Part shown: in pieces, positions 8,482 to 16,698 of the stretch | How positions within the stretch are numbered: the first letter of the stretch is position 1 | Layout: each line of letters begins with the position of its first letter | Origin: JACCYQ01 sp036675565 | GTDB taxonomy: Bacteria > Bacteroidota > Bacteroidia > Chitinophagales > Chitinophagaceae | Assembly: GCA_036675565.1 (NCBI GenBank) | Contig: JAKFER010000300.1 | Span: 1-63,027, forward strand | Reading direction: 5' to 3' | Length of the DNA: 63,027 bases | Made by a program: the position numbers and the translations under genes | Notes under the pieces: generated by a model | The model's database searches: none | What the model was told of the DNA's origin: nothing | Seen by the model: only the letters and a program-made list of their open reading frames with translations

Positions 8482-8988
8482 TTAATCATCTTCCTGTTCA
8501 TTTTCATCGACAGTATTCAGATTATCCTGCTGCAGAATCACAGTCGCTTCATTGCTTATCTCCGAATGACGAATCATTCCGCCATAATAGCCAGTGCGAG
8601 CCATTGATGCAAAACTTAAAACTGATAAAATGAAAACCGAAAAGAAGGCTGTTTTCGTAAATTTTCGTTTTTGCCAATTACTTATCATAGCCAGCAAAGC
8701 TGCTATCCCTGTAATGATCATTAACCAGATAGCTAATGCCGCAGCATCTTCATGCAGTTCGATTATTGAATCGGATATACCGGCTAATTTTTCTACGGAT
8801 TCTTCTGCTGGTTCTCCCGTTAAATAAACTGGTATTGCGATGATTGCCATCAACACTAAAATGAATGAGGCTATTGCTTTATAATTGTTTTGATTTTTTA
8901 TGATGCCCCAAACAAGGAGGCCGCTGCCAATTAACGTTCCTACAATGGGAAAGTGATTGAGCAGCAAATGAATATGAGTTGCGTTCAT
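8482..8988 (-). CDS. DUF2231-like four-helix membrane protein
   Basis: 168 residues with four hydrophobic segments (about 12-28, 38-56, 83-102 and 112-128) and a polar acidic tail. The N-terminus HIHLLLNHFPIVG and the internal ELHEDAAA carry conserved-looking histidines, as in DUF2231-type membrane proteins, where they are thought to bind heme or metal. The assignment rests on this pattern only. The tail ending in ENEQEDD is acidic. It is followed by a strong terminator and preceded by another minus-strand exported gene 41 bp away; the two may be co-transcribed. Confidence 0.7.
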   Translation of the reverse strand: MNATHIHLLLNHFPIVGTLIGSGLLVWGIIKNQNNYKAIASFILVLMAIIAIPVYLTGEPAEESVEKLAGISDSIIELHEDAAALAIWLMIITGIAALLAMISNWQKRKFTKTAFFSVFILSVLSFASMARTGYYGGMIRHSEISNEATVILQQDNLNTVDENEQEDD

Positions 8989-9029
8989 TGCTGTAAATTT
9001 TAAAAGTGTATAGAATATTTAAAGATCAA

Positions 9030-9428
9030 TCAACAATTACGGGGAGGTTGCCAGATTGCAGCCAGGAATTGAGAAGACACAAAAGCATCATTGTGTGTGA
9101 AATAGAAAGGAGGAGCAGGCAGGTATGGATTTAAAAAATCATTTACCTGTAAAGGTGAAATGATTGAAACAAATGAAGTTGAACTAAAATATTCTATTGA
9201 TTTAAAAGGAAGCTTTTTATCCTCTTCAGCATCTTTATCCGTTTCGTCTTCTACCTGGTAATGCAATACTAAAAAAGAAATCAAATCAACGTTTTTATTC
9301 AATTGGCGGTGCTCATTAAAATGTTCTGCTAATACAGGTAGTTTCAATAGTTCACTGGTAACACTACCTGCAAGAATATAGATTGCAAGCAACATTAAAG
9401 CTGCTATTTTTTTATACTTTATCACCAC
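9030..9428 (-). CDS. Exported hypothetical protein (LAEHF..H type)
   Basis: 132 residues. The N-terminal hydrophobic stretch (IAALMLLAIYILAGSVTS) looks like a signal peptide or membrane anchor. Then follow LKLPVLAEHFNEHRQLN, DLISFLVLHYQVEDETDKDAEEDKKLPFK and a C-terminus rich in Phe, Tyr and Pro. From memory, small Bacteroidota proteins with an LPVL..H..EH element and an acidic-KLPFK segment are often found beside heavy-metal efflux or TonB receptor genes; here no such neighbour is present. The start is one of two tandem GTG codons (9428 or 9425). Function unknown; the histidines and acidic run could bind metal (inference). Confidence 0.65.
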   Translation of the reverse strand: MVIKYKKIAALMLLAIYILAGSVTSELLKLPVLAEHFNEHRQLNKNVDLISFLVLHYQVEDETDKDAEEDKKLPFKSIEYFSSTSFVSIISPLQVNDFLNPYLPAPPFYFTHNDAFVSSQFLAAIWQPPRNC

Positions 9429-9787
9429 AACAAGGTAAGTTGAAATACAAATCTATTTAATGATTATTATCAGTTAGCAGGGCGGTTGTAAAAGAATTAA
9501 CAACCTGTTGCATTTCAGCAGCTTTTTATTACTGAATGTTTTAACTGCGTAAAGAACATATATAACAAAACCGAAGTCTTATAAGTATTTTAAACTTACA
9601 TGTCGGGAGTAGTTTATCCTTAGTATCTTCTATTTCGGGATCATTTATACGCGGATAATATTCTTAACTAATTAATCATTTATTTGAATTTAATTCCTGA
9701 CGAAAAGTAGTAGGATGAATGATGTATATCAGCCCTTTGGCTGTAATAAAATTGCGGAAGTATGGGAGCTTTATAGAAAGATTTTGT
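9429..9787. other. Intergenic region, no gene seen
   Basis: 359 bp of AT-rich sequence between divergent genes. The in-frame extension of the next gene back to 9719 lacks coding character and is rejected. I find no convincing terminator or paired -33/-7 promoter, though promoters for both flanking genes must lie here. Confidence 0.5.
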
Positions 9788-10201
9788 ATGAAAAAGTATA
9801 TATTATTTAGCCTGGTATTGGCAGGTATGATTTCAGCCTTTTCTGCCTGCAGTAAAGATGATAATGACAATAACATCCCTGTTCCTTCATTGATGGGCAA
9901 ATGGAACGTTGAAAACATATTGATCTTGTCCTACGAAAATGGGGTATTGCAGAATACGAATACAACACCTGGAAATGGAGCAACCTTTGATTTTCAAACG
10001 AATAACAACCTGGTGATTACTATGCCTGGATTTCCTGTAGAAAATTATACTTATGCCATTCAACCAGGCAATAAAGTTGTATTTGATGGGGAAACATTTG
10101 AAATAAGAAATTTAACCAGCACTTCGGTCACATTGTTTATCCGGGAAGATTATGCGCCAGGCGAATATGATGAGTTATATATTAATCTTAAAAGACCATA
10201 A
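9788..10201 (+). CDS. Lipocalin-like lipoprotein
   Basis: 137 residues. The signal peptide KKYILFSLVLAGMISAFSAC ends in a lipobox with Cys at about residue 20, followed by SKDDND, so this is a predicted outer-membrane lipoprotein. The mature part begins LMGKWNVENILI, the G.W start of lipocalin-like Bacteroidota domains, and continues as alternating beta strands. The ligand is unknown. The ATG at 9788 is chosen because it begins the signal peptide; the frame is open further upstream but non-coding in character. Confidence 0.8.
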   Translation: MKKYILFSLVLAGMISAFSACSKDDNDNNIPVPSLMGKWNVENILILSYENGVLQNTNTTPGNGATFDFQTNNNLVITMPGFPVENYTYAIQPGNKVVFDGETFEIRNLTSTSVTLFIREDYAPGEYDELYINLKRP

Positions 10202-10223
10202 GAAGTGGTTTGAATTATTTTAT

Positions 10224-10257
10224 TTAAAAAAAAGTTGCTCGTAGGGAGCAACTTTCA
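10224..10257 (-). terminator. Rho-independent terminator of hsp20
   Basis: A perfect 10 bp stem AAAGTTGCTC / GAGCAACTTT (10231-10255, 5 nt loop), followed on the minus strand by a U-rich tract. It lies about 20 bp after the hsp20 stop. On the plus strand there is no T-run after the stem, so it serves the minus strand. Confidence 0.85.
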
Positions 10258-10274
10258 GGATGGAAGCTTTGTTA

Positions 10275-10727
10275 TCATGCAATCGTTATCTGGCGTGGTG
10301 GTTTTTTCTTTGCTTCTTCTTTTTTGGGGATCATTAAATGAAGCAATCCATCCTCATATCTTGCCTGTATGTTTTCTATATCCACCACTTCCTTAGGTAA
10401 GTTAAAGGATCTTTGGAATGATTGATAACTAAACTCGCGACGGGAATATTTTTCATTTTCATTATCTTCTCTTTCATCACTTTTTTCGCTGCTGATCGTT
10501 AACAATGTTCCATCCAGTTCCACTTTGAAATCAGATTTTGTCATACCGGGTGCTGCTACCTGTACCTCATAATTCTCCGGTGTTTCCTTAATATTTACAG
10601 CCGGAATTGTGGTATTGGTATCGGAGTAATTATTTTGTCCCCAATTAAATGTGTCCCGGTTAAAAAAATCATCAAAAAGCATTGGAAGTTGATTCAATAT
10701 ACTTCCATTTCTTCTTACAAGTGTCAT
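10275..10727 (-). CDS. Hsp20/alpha-crystallin small heat shock protein
   Basis: 150 residues with the alpha-crystallin domain at about 45-140 (IPAVNIKETPENYEVQVAAPGMTKSDFKVELDGTLLTISSEK; then FQRSFNLPKEVVDIENIQARYEDGLLHLMIPK, containing the conserved A.yedGlL.i.iPK signature). Known role: an ATP-independent holdase that forms oligomers and protects unfolding proteins. Unusually for this phylum, the ATG is preceded by a strong Shine-Dalgarno, GGAGG at 10733-10737, 5 nt from the start. A 10-9-10 palindrome lies about 115 bp upstream. A terminator follows. Confidence 0.95.
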   Translation of the reverse strand: MTLVRRNGSILNQLPMLFDDFFNRDTFNWGQNNYSDTNTTIPAVNIKETPENYEVQVAAPGMTKSDFKVELDGTLLTISSEKSDEREDNENEKYSRREFSYQSFQRSFNLPKEVVDIENIQARYEDGLLHLMIPKKEEAKKKPPRQITIA

Positions 10728-11063
10728 GGTAACCTCCAGTTTTATGGGTTAAAAAATCAATTTTCAACCGATAATTTACAAGTTATATACCATTGCATTT
10801 ATTAGAACTCCGGATATGAAAAAATGTCCTGGAATGAAAAAAATTTGTCAGGGTAAAGGACAAATTTTCAAATGGGTTTTGATTTATTTTTTTATTAGGT
10901 TTTATAAATTATGGAAAATATCAATATTTAGATTTAAATTGAATTTCTTCTTCCTGTTGAAATCATAATAGCCCTCTTTAAACTTTTTCCAGAACCCCTT
11001 AATTGCTTGAAAGATTCGCCTAAAGAAACTGTTATCTATTTTTCAAACAACTAAAACTTTTTT
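10728..11063. other. Divergent regulatory intergenic region
   Basis: 336 bp between hsp20 and the Hcp-like gene, both reading outward. It holds the hsp20 ribosome-binding site and the palindrome at 10840-10868. A further pair, TGTCC (10825-10829) and GGACA (10858-10862), overlaps the palindrome as an outer inverted repeat. No gene is seen. Confidence 0.5.
10840..10868. promoter_or_regulatory. CIRCE-geometry palindrome upstream of hsp20
   Basis: Perfect 10 bp arms AAAATTTGTC and GACAAATTTT separated by exactly 9 nt. This is the arm/spacer architecture of the HrcA operator CIRCE (TTAGCACTC-N9-GAGTGCTAA) but with a different sequence. It is centred about 127 bp upstream of the hsp20 ATG. On the minus strand a short T-run follows, so a weak terminator is the alternative reading. 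Confidence 0.5.
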
Positions 11064-11594
11064 ATGAGAAAATTAATTTACCTGCCTGTAATGGCAATTG
11101 GATTGTTCCTGTGTGCAATTTCAAACGCACAAAATATTTTCCTTAAAATAAATGGTATTGATGGTGATGCGGTACAATCTGGATTTGAGAAACAGGTTAA
11201 AGCCTTGTCTTTTTCTCAATCTGCTAATGGATGCCCGGTTGATGTTTACAGCAAAACTGGCTGTAAGGTTGTTTCCTCCGGTTTCCAGTTTTCTTTGATT
11301 CATTCAATTGCTTTAAGGGATTTGAAAAAAAAGCTTTATGAAGGATCAAAAATTTCTGAAATAGAAATTTCATTTGTTACACGCGGCGAAACTCCATCTA
11401 TTTATTATCGTATAGTATTGAAGGATGTTTTGATAACAACCATATCTGAATCTGGAGCAGATGAACCTCCTTATATTTTTATTGAATTTGGTCCGGGCTC
11501 GGCAGAGTGGTTTTACTATATGCAAACAAATACAGGGACTTGGTCGCCCGCAGGAAGTTTCGGATGGAACTTTGCTAAAGCATCTCCATTATAA
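11064..11594 (+). CDS. Hcp-fold protein with a signal peptide
   Basis: 176 residues. Residues 1-22 form a Sec signal peptide ending SNAQ. The mature part matches the T6SS tube protein Hcp fold: IFLKINGIDGDAVQSGFEKQVKALSFSQS at the N-terminus, then FSLIHSIALRDLKKKLYEGSKISEIEISFVTRG, and IEFGPGSAEWFYYMQTNTGTWSPAGSFGWNFAKA at the C-terminus. Two cysteines (57 and 67) in one loop could form a disulfide. Classical Hcp is cytoplasmic and lacks a signal peptide, so this is probably an exported relative rather than a T6SS tube subunit. No other T6SS gene is in the window. It is followed by a T9SS cargo gene 92 bp downstream. Confidence 0.8.
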   Translation: MRKLIYLPVMAIGLFLCAISNAQNIFLKINGIDGDAVQSGFEKQVKALSFSQSANGCPVDVYSKTGCKVVSSGFQFSLIHSIALRDLKKKLYEGSKISEIEISFVTRGETPSIYYRIVLKDVLITTISESGADEPPYIFIEFGPGSAEWFYYMQTNTGTWSPAGSFGWNFAKASPL

Positions 11595-11686
11595 TGCTAA
11601 AAATTGCTGAATCAATATTTGCAAAAAAATTATCATGCATTTTTTATTTTTCTGAACAATTCAGCGTGATCCTTAAATATTTATTT

Positions 11687-12493
11687 ATGAAAAATATTCT
11701 CCTATTTTTATTGTTTAGTCTTTTTTATCAGCTTGATATATTCTCGCAAAAACTTCCTCCCGGCCATACGATCTATAAGCCCATGGTGGTTCCAAAAGTT
11801 CTGGAACCTATGCAACCAGAAAAAATGGAAACTAAAACTATTACTTTACAACATATGGTTCAAAAGGAAATGCCCAAGGCATTTAATATTTCTCAGCAAA
11901 TCAATATGCTAAAGGCTCAATGCCCTGTAAGACAGGAAAGGAAATCGAGTTTAACATTGAACGGAGAAAGATTTAATGAAGATATAGTAAACCTGGATTG
12001 GCAAAGAAAAAATGGGTTTGATGACAGGTTTTACCAGTTGCAGCGTTCCATTAACGACACAAATAATTTTAAAACTGTCAGTACGGTATGGGCGAATGAA
12101 CAGTTTCGTGTCAGGGAAAAGTATGAACAGGATGATGAAAATGAACATACTGGTTTATCCTATTACAGGTTAATTTTGTCGGACAATCAAAACCAGATTA
12201 TATATTCAAATATTGTAGCAGTAAAGGGTCTTACGAAAGAAAAGGTAAGAGTATATCCAAATCCTGCAAAATTTAGCACCCTTGTATATCTGGATACTGA
12301 GATTGATGGCCTATCAACAATACAGGTTTTGGATGTAAATGGAAGATTGCTGAAGCAGGAACAATTTACAATGTTTAGAGGCGGAAATACCCGAACGATC
12401 AATACTGAAAAACTTATTCAAGGCGCATATATCATAAAAATTATCAAAGCGGATAAAAGCGCAGTAACAGGAAGATTTAATAAAATAAATTAA
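11687..12493 (+). CDS. Secreted protein with T9SS C-terminal sorting domain
   Basis: 268 residues. It has an N-terminal signal peptide (KNILLFLLFSLFYQLDIFSQ), a proline-rich linker, a central beta-sandwich-like part (ERFNEDIVNLDWQRKNGFDDRFYQLQRSIND) and a C-terminal type A sorting domain (about 190-268: VRVYPNPAKFSTLVYLD, IQVLDVNGRLLKQE, IQGAYIIKIIKADKSAVTGRF). The YPNP motif and the final G.Y..KI strand are typical of Por/T9SS cargo delivered to the surface. The frame is open back to 11594, but the ATG at 11687 starts the signal peptide. The central domain's function is unknown. It may be an operon partner of the Hcp-fold gene. Confidence 0.85.
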   Translation: MKNILLFLLFSLFYQLDIFSQKLPPGHTIYKPMVVPKVLEPMQPEKMETKTITLQHMVQKEMPKAFNISQQINMLKAQCPVRQERKSSLTLNGERFNEDIVNLDWQRKNGFDDRFYQLQRSINDTNNFKTVSTVWANEQFRVREKYEQDDENEHTGLSYYRLILSDNQNQIIYSNIVAVKGLTKEKVRVYPNPAKFSTLVYLDTEIDGLSTIQVLDVNGRLLKQEQFTMFRGGNTRTINTEKLIQGAYIIKIIKADKSAVTGRFNKIN

Positions 12494-12527
12494 CTCAGGT
12501 AAAAATTAAAAAAGGGAAGGGTAGCAT

Positions 12528-13556
12528 TTACTTATCAACTATAACATTCACGATGGTGCCCTTCCCTTTTTCACTTTGAATTGACAATTGACCATTCATG
12601 AAGTTTGCTCTTTCACGCATACTTTTTAATCCCGCGGTTTGTTGATGTGGGTGGATTTCAAATCCTTTTCCGTCATCGGAAATAGTGAGTGAAAATGTAT
12701 CATTGTTCTCTTCAAGTCTTACCAGAACATTTTTTGCTTCTGCATGATACATCACATTCGTTAAAGCTTCCTGGCAAACCCTGAAGAAATCCAGTTTCAC
12801 TTCATGTGACAATAACAATTCATCAACTGCACCTTCAAAAACGCAGGGTATGCCATTTAAAATGGTAAATTCCTTGCAATGCCATTTCAGTGTTTCTGAA
12901 AGGCCAATATCTTCTATCATGTTGGGGCTAATGGAGAATGAAATTCTTCGGATTGTATTAATTAAAAGTGTAGTAATACCCAATGCATGATCAAGTCGTT
13001 TGTTTGAAACCTCTGACAATTCACTTTCATTAATTTTTATCCCTTCAATATCCATTTTTACAACAGTAGCCAATTGGGCCAGTTCTTCATGTAATTCTAC
13101 GGCCAGGTATTTTCTGTCCTCTTCAATGCTGGTTTTAAAATGAGTTGCTAATCCCTTAAATTTTTTATACTTTTCTTCTATTGCAATTTCAGCGAGTTTA
13201 TTTTGAGTGATATCTTTTGCTATGGCAAAAACAAGTTCTTTATCCGGGAAGTAAATGGAATTCCAGGTTAACCATATGTAATTACCATCTTTGGTAATAT
13301 ATCGGTTTTGAAAATTTATTAACGCTTCACCATTTATCATTCTTGCCCTGGTACGGGCGGTTGCTTCCCTGTCATCGGGAAATATAAAAGTTGAAATAGG
13401 TCGAGAGAATAATTCCTCTTTAGTATAACCCAATTTTTTACAAACAGCATCATTGATTTTTCTAAAATAGCCATCCTTACTTGCAATGCAAACCAATGCT
13501 GGTGTCTTTTCAAAAAAAGTGAGCATTTCCAGTTCCGGACTTTGTTGAGGGGCCAT
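12528..13556 (-). CDS. PAS-domain sensor histidine kinase (NarL-partner type)
   Basis: 342 residues without membrane segments, so a soluble kinase. PAS domain at about 10-115 (FFEKTPALVCIASKDGYFRKINDAVCKKLGYTKEEL, then a PAC-like AIAKDITQNKLAE). HisKA_3-type dimerisation region with the phospho-acceptor in ELHEEL (His156). HATPase_c from about 240, with N-box FFRVCQEALTNVMYHAEA and G1 box ISDDGKGFE. Such kinases usually pair with LuxR/NarL-type response regulators, but none is adjacent, so it is an orphan here. The signal sensed by the PAS domain is unknown. Confidence 0.92.
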   Translation of the reverse strand: MAPQQSPELEMLTFFEKTPALVCIASKDGYFRKINDAVCKKLGYTKEELFSRPISTFIFPDDREATARTRARMINGEALINFQNRYITKDGNYIWLTWNSIYFPDKELVFAIAKDITQNKLAEIAIEEKYKKFKGLATHFKTSIEEDRKYLAVELHEELAQLATVVKMDIEGIKINESELSEVSNKRLDHALGITTLLINTIRRISFSISPNMIEDIGLSETLKWHCKEFTILNGIPCVFEGAVDELLLSHEVKLDFFRVCQEALTNVMYHAEAKNVLVRLEENNDTFSLTISDDGKGFEIHPHQQTAGLKSMRERANFMNGQLSIQSEKGKGTIVNVIVDK

Positions 13557-13614
13557 ATCGGTTGAAAGTACATAAAAATATTATTTACAAGAATGATAAT
13601 CACTTAATCCGATA

Positions 13615-13650
13615 AAAAAAATGTTCGCGTTAAACACACGAACATTTTTT
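13615..13650. terminator. Bidirectional rho-independent terminator
   Basis: A 12 bp perfect stem AAAAAATGTTCG / CGAACATTTTTT with an 11 nt loop. The A/T runs form the stem base and give U-tracts on both strands. It lies 18 bp after the stop of the minus-strand serine hydrolase gene, which it most likely terminates. Confidence 0.85.
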
Positions 13651-13668
13651 AAAAATTAAGGTTGAACG

Positions 13669-15009
13669 TTATTTTCTTCGCTTTCCAATTATTTCTTTCC
13701 CACCTTGAAAAAGCGTTACCTCGGTAATTTCGTTTTGTTCGTTACGGGAAAATTTGAATTGACCGTCAACTTCTTTCAGAAAAAACAGGTCTTCTTTTTC
13801 AGGATGTAAAATGCGAGATTCCTGTCCCTGCGGTGTGCCAATCAATGCACCATTCACCAATGAAATGGTGATAGCAAATTGCGGGGCTATTTCATACACG
13901 CCTGTATATTGTTCCAACGTTTTCTCCGGTACTGTAATAGCAGTCTTTACAATGGGTAATTCATAGGGTTGATCATATAACAAGGAAATGATACTATGAG
14001 TGATTTTACCCAGGTGCGGACTGGTTACATTATTCAATAATATAACAACGGTGTTTTCTCCTGGTACCCAAACCAGGTTACTCACAAATCCATGTATGCT
14101 TCCACTATGGCCGATTATTTTTTTACCAGCTATTGAATCAATTTCAAATCCATAACCATAATTATTTTTGAAAGGTGTGCTGGCTTTTTCTAAAGTTGAT
14201 TTTGAAATGATGGCATGGGTTTGCATGCCTTGCTGAAATTTATACAGATCTGCTGTTGTTGTGTAAATAGAACCTGAAGCAAATGAAATAGTCGAATCAA
14301 TGGATGGAGCTGGCGTATTCATTTCATCAACCAATTGGGAATAGCCTGTAGCCTTTTGTTGATTATTTAATTTTGTATAATCAAATCCGCTGCTCTGCAT
14401 TTTCAATGGATTGAAAATATATTTTCTGACAGCTTGTTCATATGGCAGTCCTGTAACATCTTCAATGATATAACCCAAAAGGAGGTAACCAGAATTTGAA
14501 TATCTCCATTTGGTTCCTGGTGTAAAATGCAAAGGTTTGTTTTTGAAAAGCGAAATCATTTGCTGGCGGGAATGCGGTAACGTGATTTTTGATGACATAA
14601 ATTCCCTGTCATTTGTATAACTGTAAATGCCTGATGTATGGGTTAATAAGTGTTCAATTGTAATGCTATCACCATTCGGGAACCCCGGAAAATATTTACT
14701 GAGTTTATCATCAACATTTATTTTATTCTCCTCCTGCAATTTTAAAATAACAGCTGCGGTAAATTGTTTGGTGATGGAACCAATCTGGAAAATGGTATTA
14801 GTCTTGTTTGGAATGTTTTCTTCTACGTTGCTGAAGCCATAGCCCTTATCCAACAAGGTTTTTCCATCTTTTATTATTAATACGGACCCATTAAATCTTG
14901 ACTGATTGTTATAAGCTCTCAGTAATTCATCAAGTTTTTCAGCTTTGTCCTGGCCAAATGATGTGAAGAATAAAACTGTGGTGGAAAATAGAAATAGAAT
15001 TTGCTTCAT
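13669..15009 (-). CDS. Serine hydrolase, class C beta-lactamase / DD-peptidase fold
   Basis: 446 residues with a signal peptide (KQILFLFSTTVLFFTSFGQ). The catalytic motifs of the family are present: S-I-T-K near residue 81 (IFQIGSITKQFTAAVILKL), Y-S-N (WRYSNSGYLLLG) and H-S-G (IIGHSGSIHGF). The C-terminal about 100 residues look like the lipocalin-like extra domain common in these enzymes (LEQYTGVYEIAPQFAI). Members hydrolyse peptides, esters or D-amino acid links, so a true beta-lactamase activity should not be assumed. The ATG at 15009 starting the signal peptide is preferred over the upstream in-frame start. Confidence 0.92.
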   Translation of the reverse strand: MKQILFLFSTTVLFFTSFGQDKAEKLDELLRAYNNQSRFNGSVLIIKDGKTLLDKGYGFSNVEENIPNKTNTIFQIGSITKQFTAAVILKLQEENKINVDDKLSKYFPGFPNGDSITIEHLLTHTSGIYSYTNDREFMSSKITLPHSRQQMISLFKNKPLHFTPGTKWRYSNSGYLLLGYIIEDVTGLPYEQAVRKYIFNPLKMQSSGFDYTKLNNQQKATGYSQLVDEMNTPAPSIDSTISFASGSIYTTTADLYKFQQGMQTHAIISKSTLEKASTPFKNNYGYGFEIDSIAGKKIIGHSGSIHGFVSNLVWVPGENTVVILLNNVTSPHLGKITHSIISLLYDQPYELPIVKTAITVPEKTLEQYTGVYEIAPQFAITISLVNGALIGTPQGQESRILHPEKEDLFFLKEVDGQFKFSRNEQNEITEVTLFQGGKEIIGKRRK

Positions 15010-15296
15010 TGTTTTTGTTTTAAAAAATAGATAATTGGCTAAGACCACATGATTAATGATGAGGTTACTACCCGAATGCTTTGAAATGACAGGCGGCTGG
15101 AAAATGAGATGAGTGGGTAAAACTCAAATAAACTCATACTACCAAACATGCTGGGATTATAAAGATTTTGTTAAAGGAAGAATTTTACCCAACCCTTTTT
15201 CTCTTAGCGGGGGTATTGCTTTAAAGAAACAAAAACTTCAATCAACAACTTTTTAAAACTATTAGGAAATTATTTTTAACTATTAAATTTGGTATT

Positions 15297-16151
15297 ATGC
15301 GATCCTTAATTTACACCGCAATCTTTTTAGCTTTCAGTTCCTGTACAGCCGTAAAGCTTTCCGTTCCCGAACAATTCAGCCAGCAGGCTACCAGGCTTCC
15401 CGTTAAGGGCTTACAGGGTTGGATGATCAACCAGCAACTCAGTTTTGGTGAATTTCAAACTTCAAAAATTAAAAGAGGATGGGATTTTGGCAGCTCTCTT
15501 CAATACACTAAATTCCGGATCAGCCCGGAAGAAATGTTACTCCGGGTAATTGAAATTGAAACAGATAAAAAAAGTCTTTCCCAGAAGAATAAATTTCAAT
15601 ACACTATCCGGGACGGGCAATTGGAAGCGGATGTGTATGCCACCGAAAAATTTACGGAAAAACAATTGGTATATAAATCCAACAATCCATATATCGGTAC
15701 GGCCTCTAAAACGAACAAATACGAATACGCATTTACAGCAGCCATATTACCGGTTTCTAAAGAAAACAATGAGCCCTGGTCATTGGTGTTGATCAACAAA
15801 TTTGATATTGCGCAGAACCATGGAACAGGCATTTTTGAAGAGCCCTATGTGGAAGAAGAGGGATACGCCACCAATGGGCAGGAAATGATAACAATCAGGC
15901 CATTGCGGGTTGATAAGCTGGAACAGAAAAATGGAAAAGAAACCAAAGTTTTTGGAGGCAAGATCTTAAGTGGGTATGAATTAAAATGGGATGATGGCGT
16001 TGTTGCTATTATCGATATTCTTGATAACAATATTTGGATGGCTAATAACCTGGATGCGCAGGATAAACTGGTTATTTCTTCTATTTCTTCGGCCATATTA
16101 TTAAAGCGGATGCAGGATGTTGAAAAGGATAAGGACAATTTAGAAAACTAA
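15297..16151 (+). CDS. Conserved lipoprotein, first gene of sigma/anti-sigma operon
   Basis: 284 residues, not recognised. The N-terminus RSLIYTAIFLAFSSC ends in a lipobox Cys (residue 16). The rest is soluble, with many charged residues and a likely beta-rich fold (GWDFGSSLQYTKFRIS, NKYEYAFTAAILPVSKENNEPWSLVLINKF, YELKWDDGVVAIIDI). The gene is followed by an ECF sigma gene after a single base and then by an anti-sigma-like gene, so it may be the envelope component of that signalling unit (inference from context). Confidence 0.75.
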   Translation: MRSLIYTAIFLAFSSCTAVKLSVPEQFSQQATRLPVKGLQGWMINQQLSFGEFQTSKIKRGWDFGSSLQYTKFRISPEEMLLRVIEIETDKKSLSQKNKFQYTIRDGQLEADVYATEKFTEKQLVYKSNNPYIGTASKTNKYEYAFTAAILPVSKENNEPWSLVLINKFDIAQNHGTGIFEEPYVEEEGYATNGQEMITIRPLRVDKLEQKNGKETKVFGGKILSGYELKWDDGVVAIIDILDNNIWMANNLDAQDKLVISSISSAILLKRMQDVEKDKDNLEN

Positions 16152-16152
16152 T

Positions 16153-16698
16153 ATGTTAACTGCAGAACTGGATACCAATCAATTGTTACAAGGCTGCATG
16201 TCTGGCGACAGGCGGTCTCAAAAACAATTGTACCAGCAGTTTTACGGTTTTGCCATGACCATTGCCATGCGTTATTCAAGGGATGAAATGGATGCGGCCG
16301 ATATCATGAGCCATGCATTTGTTAAGATCTTTCGCAGTATAAAAAGTTATGACAGCAACAAAGGAGCGTTACATGCCTGGATCAAAAGGATATTAATTAA
16401 TGAAGGACTGGATCATATAAAATCACGCAATCGCTTTAGTGAAAATGTTGAAATTGAAACGGTTGCCGAACCGGAGATCAGGAATGAAGTTTTGGAACAA
16501 ATGGGTGCAGATGAAATCATGAAACTGGTTCAAAAACTTCCTCCTGCCACGCATGCAGTCTTTGTGCTTTATGCTGTTGATGGCTATACGCACCGGGAAA
16601 TAGCAGAAAGATTATCTATCAGCGAAGGAACTTCCAAATGGCACCTGAGCGAAGCCCGGAAAACGTTGCAAAAACAAATCATGCACCTCGAAACCTGA
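16153..16698 (+). CDS. ECF-type RNA polymerase sigma factor
   Basis: 181 residues with region 2 (residues about 20-90: LYQQFYGFAMTIAMRYSRDEMDAADIMSHAFVKIFRSIKSYD, AWIKRILINEGLDHIKSRNRF) and region 4 (about 120-175: LPPATHAVFVLYAVDGYTHREIAERLSISEGTSKWHLSEARKTLQ). Known role: directs RNA polymerase to a small regulon upon release from an anti-sigma. It begins one base after the lipoprotein stop, and its TGA overlaps the ATG of the next gene, so the three are translated together. Confidence 0.94.
   Translation: MLTAELDTNQLLQGCMSGDRRSQKQLYQQFYGFAMTIAMRYSRDEMDAADIMSHAFVKIFRSIKSYDSNKGALHAWIKRILINEGLDHIKSRNRFSENVEIETVAEPEIRNEVLEQMGADEIMKLVQKLPPATHAVFVLYAVDGYTHREIAERLSISEGTSKWHLSEARKTLQKQIMHLET

Noticed and set aside
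9719..9787. Upstream extension of the lipocalin-like lipoprotein
   Set aside because: The extension would bury the lipoprotein signal peptide, which begins at the ATG at 9788.
15284..15291. TAAATTTG -7 element directly before the lipoprotein gene
   Set aside because: It would place the transcript start on the ATG itself with no -33 box; probably a chance match in AT-rich DNA.
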